DNA of 13,044 bases from an uncultured Kiritimatiellota bacterium (lineage in GTDB: Bacteria; Verrucomicrobiota; Kiritimatiellia; RFP12; UBA1067): NCBI GenBank assembly GCA_934667425.1, contig CAKULV010000068.1, positions 1 to 13,044 of the forward strand, in the 5' to 3' direction. The position numbers and the translations under genes are program-made. Under the pieces are notes generated by a model. It was not told the origin of the DNA. It did no database searches and saw only the letters and a program-made list of their open reading frames with translations. Below are positions 12,084 to 13,044 of this stretch, one piece after another. Each line of letters opens with the position of its first letter. Positions within the stretch are counted from its first letter, which is position 1.

Positions 12084-13044
12084 TCAGGCGAGCCCCTTGT
12101 AGAGCTTCTCGATGTCCTTGACCGTGAGGTCGCGCGGGTTGCCCGGACGGCAGGCGTCGGCGTAGGCCGACTTCGCGAGGAACGCGATGTCCTCCTTCTT
12201 CAGGACGCCCTTGAGGTCGGCCGGGATGCCGACGTCCTTCGAGAGCTTCTCGACCGCCGCGATCGCCGCCTTGCGGACGGCCGCGAGCGGCATCTTCTCC
12301 GCGCCCTTCACGCCCATCGCGACCGCGATCTTGCGGTACTTGTCGCCCGTCTTCGGCGCGTTGAACTTCATCGCCGTCGGCAGGAGGATCGCGCACGCCT
12401 TGCCGTGCGGCATGTCGTAGAGCGCGGAGAGGCCGTGCGCCATCGAGTGGTCGATGCCGAGGCCGACGTTCGAGAAGCCCATGCCCGCGATGTACTGGCC
12501 GAGGGCCATGCCCGCGCGGCCCGCCGGCTTGTTCGCGACCGCGTCGCGCAGCGAGGCGCTGATGAGGCGGATCGCCTCCAGGTGCAGCATGTCCGTCATC
12601 GGGCAGGCCGCCTTCGTGATGAGGCCCTCGATCGCGTGGGTCAGGGCGTCCATGCCCGTGAAGGCCGTGAGGCCCTTCGGCATCGAGCTCATCATGTCGG
12701 GATCGACGAACGCGACGACGGGGATGTCGTGCGGATCGACGCAGACGAACTTGCGCTTCTTCTCGACATCGGTGATGACGTAGTTGATCGTCACCTCGGC
12801 CGCCGTGCCCGCCGTCGTCGGGACCGCGAGAATCGGGAGCGTCGGGTTCTTCGTCGGCGCGACGCCCTCGAGGCTGCGGACGTCCGCGAACTTCGGATTG
12901 GTGCGGATGATGCCGACGGCCTTCGCCGTGTCCATCGAGCTGCCGCCTCCAATGGCGATGATGCAGTCGGCCTTCGTCTTCTTCGCGGCTTTCACGCCGT
13001 CCTTGACGTTCTGGATCGTCGGGTTCGGCTTGATCTCCGAATAG
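12084..13044 (-). CDS. fucO: Lactaldehyde reductase FucO, iron-dependent alcohol dehydrogenase (5' end outside the window)
   Basis: The 319 visible residues run open off the right edge of the window; about 70 N-terminal residues should lie beyond it. The protein reduces L-lactaldehyde to (S)-1,2-propanediol with NADH in anaerobic fucose and rhamnose breakdown. It is very close to E. coli FucO in 'FADVRSLEG', 'PTTAGTAAEVTINYVITD', 'KFVCVDPHDIP' and 'ALGQYIAGMGFSNVGLG'. 'IGGGSSMDTAKA' is the nucleotide-binding region. Iron ligands are conserved: Asp and His in 'GMDALTHAIEG', and His in 'DHSMAH' and 'MPHGKA', matching Asp196, His200, His263 and His277. It is the first visible gene of the - strand operon and ends two bases before the mutarotase. 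Confidence 0.93.
   Translation of the reverse strand, partial: YSEIKPNPTIQNVKDGVKAAKKTKADCIIAIGGGSSMDTAKAVGIIRTNPKFADVRSLEGVAPTKNPTLPILAVPTTAGTAAEVTINYVITDVEKKRKFVCVDPHDIPVVAFVDPDMMSSMPKGLTAFTGMDALTHAIEGLITKAACPMTDMLHLEAIRLISASLRDAVANKPAGRAGMALGQYIAGMGFSNVGLGIDHSMAHGLSALYDMPHGKACAILLPTAMKFNAPKTGDKYRKIAVAMGVKGAEKMPLAAVRKAAIAAVEKLSKDVGIPADLKGVLKKEDIAFLAKSAYADACRPGNPRDLTVKDIEKLYKGLA

Noticed and set aside
1..13044. CRISPR array, tRNA or rRNA gene, complete insertion sequence
   Set aside because: No regularly spaced repeats, cloverleaf-like sequence, rRNA signature or transposase was seen.

Overview
The window joins two kinds of DNA. From about 5.2 kb to the end it is GC-rich, tightly packed bacterial chromosome. 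From about 0.4 to 5.1 kb it is a more AT-rich, mosaic accessory island. The gene families (an FHS-family sugar symporter, FucO, a GH106 remnant, a Complex I-like module) and the dispersed AACGCAAAG-type repeats suggest a carbohydrate-degrading anaerobe, perhaps of the PVC group such as a Kiritimatiellota or Verrucomicrobiota lineage. This placement is an inference from gene content and remembered repeat style; no marker gene is present.

Layout. Positions 1-466 hold no convincing gene, only two palindromic repeats and an intrinsic terminator. Positions 467-3196 form a compact type II restriction-modification operon: a small XRE-family regulator, a C5-cytosine methyltransferase with an unusual N-terminal domain of about 190 residues, and a PD-(D/E)XK endonuclease. 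All are overlapping and on the + strand. The endonuclease end overlaps the start of a truncated RadC-like (JAB/MPN) gene. A broken ORF6N gene, an orphan C-terminal fragment, a very acidic 112-residue protein and an unrecognised 208-residue protein follow, then an intact short RadC-like gene that shares an exact 37-bp segment with the truncated one. The two RadC copies therefore bracket a cassette of about 1.4 kb.

Positions 5196-8463 encode three subunits of a Complex I/group 4 hydrogenase-like membrane complex: a HyfF-like proton-channel subunit, a HyfG-like large subunit and a fused ferredoxin/HyfI-like small subunit. All four nickel-binding cysteines of the large subunit are replaced, as in the hydrogenase-related 'Ehr' complexes, so it should not be a hydrogenase. 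The small-subunit cluster cysteines are intact. The usual partners upstream of hyfF are absent, the HyfF N-terminus looks short, and the island sits exactly there. The large subunit also carries a low-complexity insertion encoded partly by a 14-bp tandem repeat and a perfect hairpin.

Positions 8480-13044 are on the - strand and read fucO (partial at the window edge), a hexose-phosphate mutarotase-like gene, a FucP-like symporter, queE and a heavily deleted GH106 alpha-L-rhamnosidase pseudogene. Spacings of a few bases or overlaps suggest one transcript. FucO, the transporter, the mutarotase and the GH106 remnant fit uptake and use of 6-deoxyhexoses (fucose or rhamnose), with lactaldehyde reduced to 1,2-propanediol. 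queE, for a tRNA-modification precursor, is the odd member. The hydrogenase-like and sugar operons converge at about 8.47 kb.
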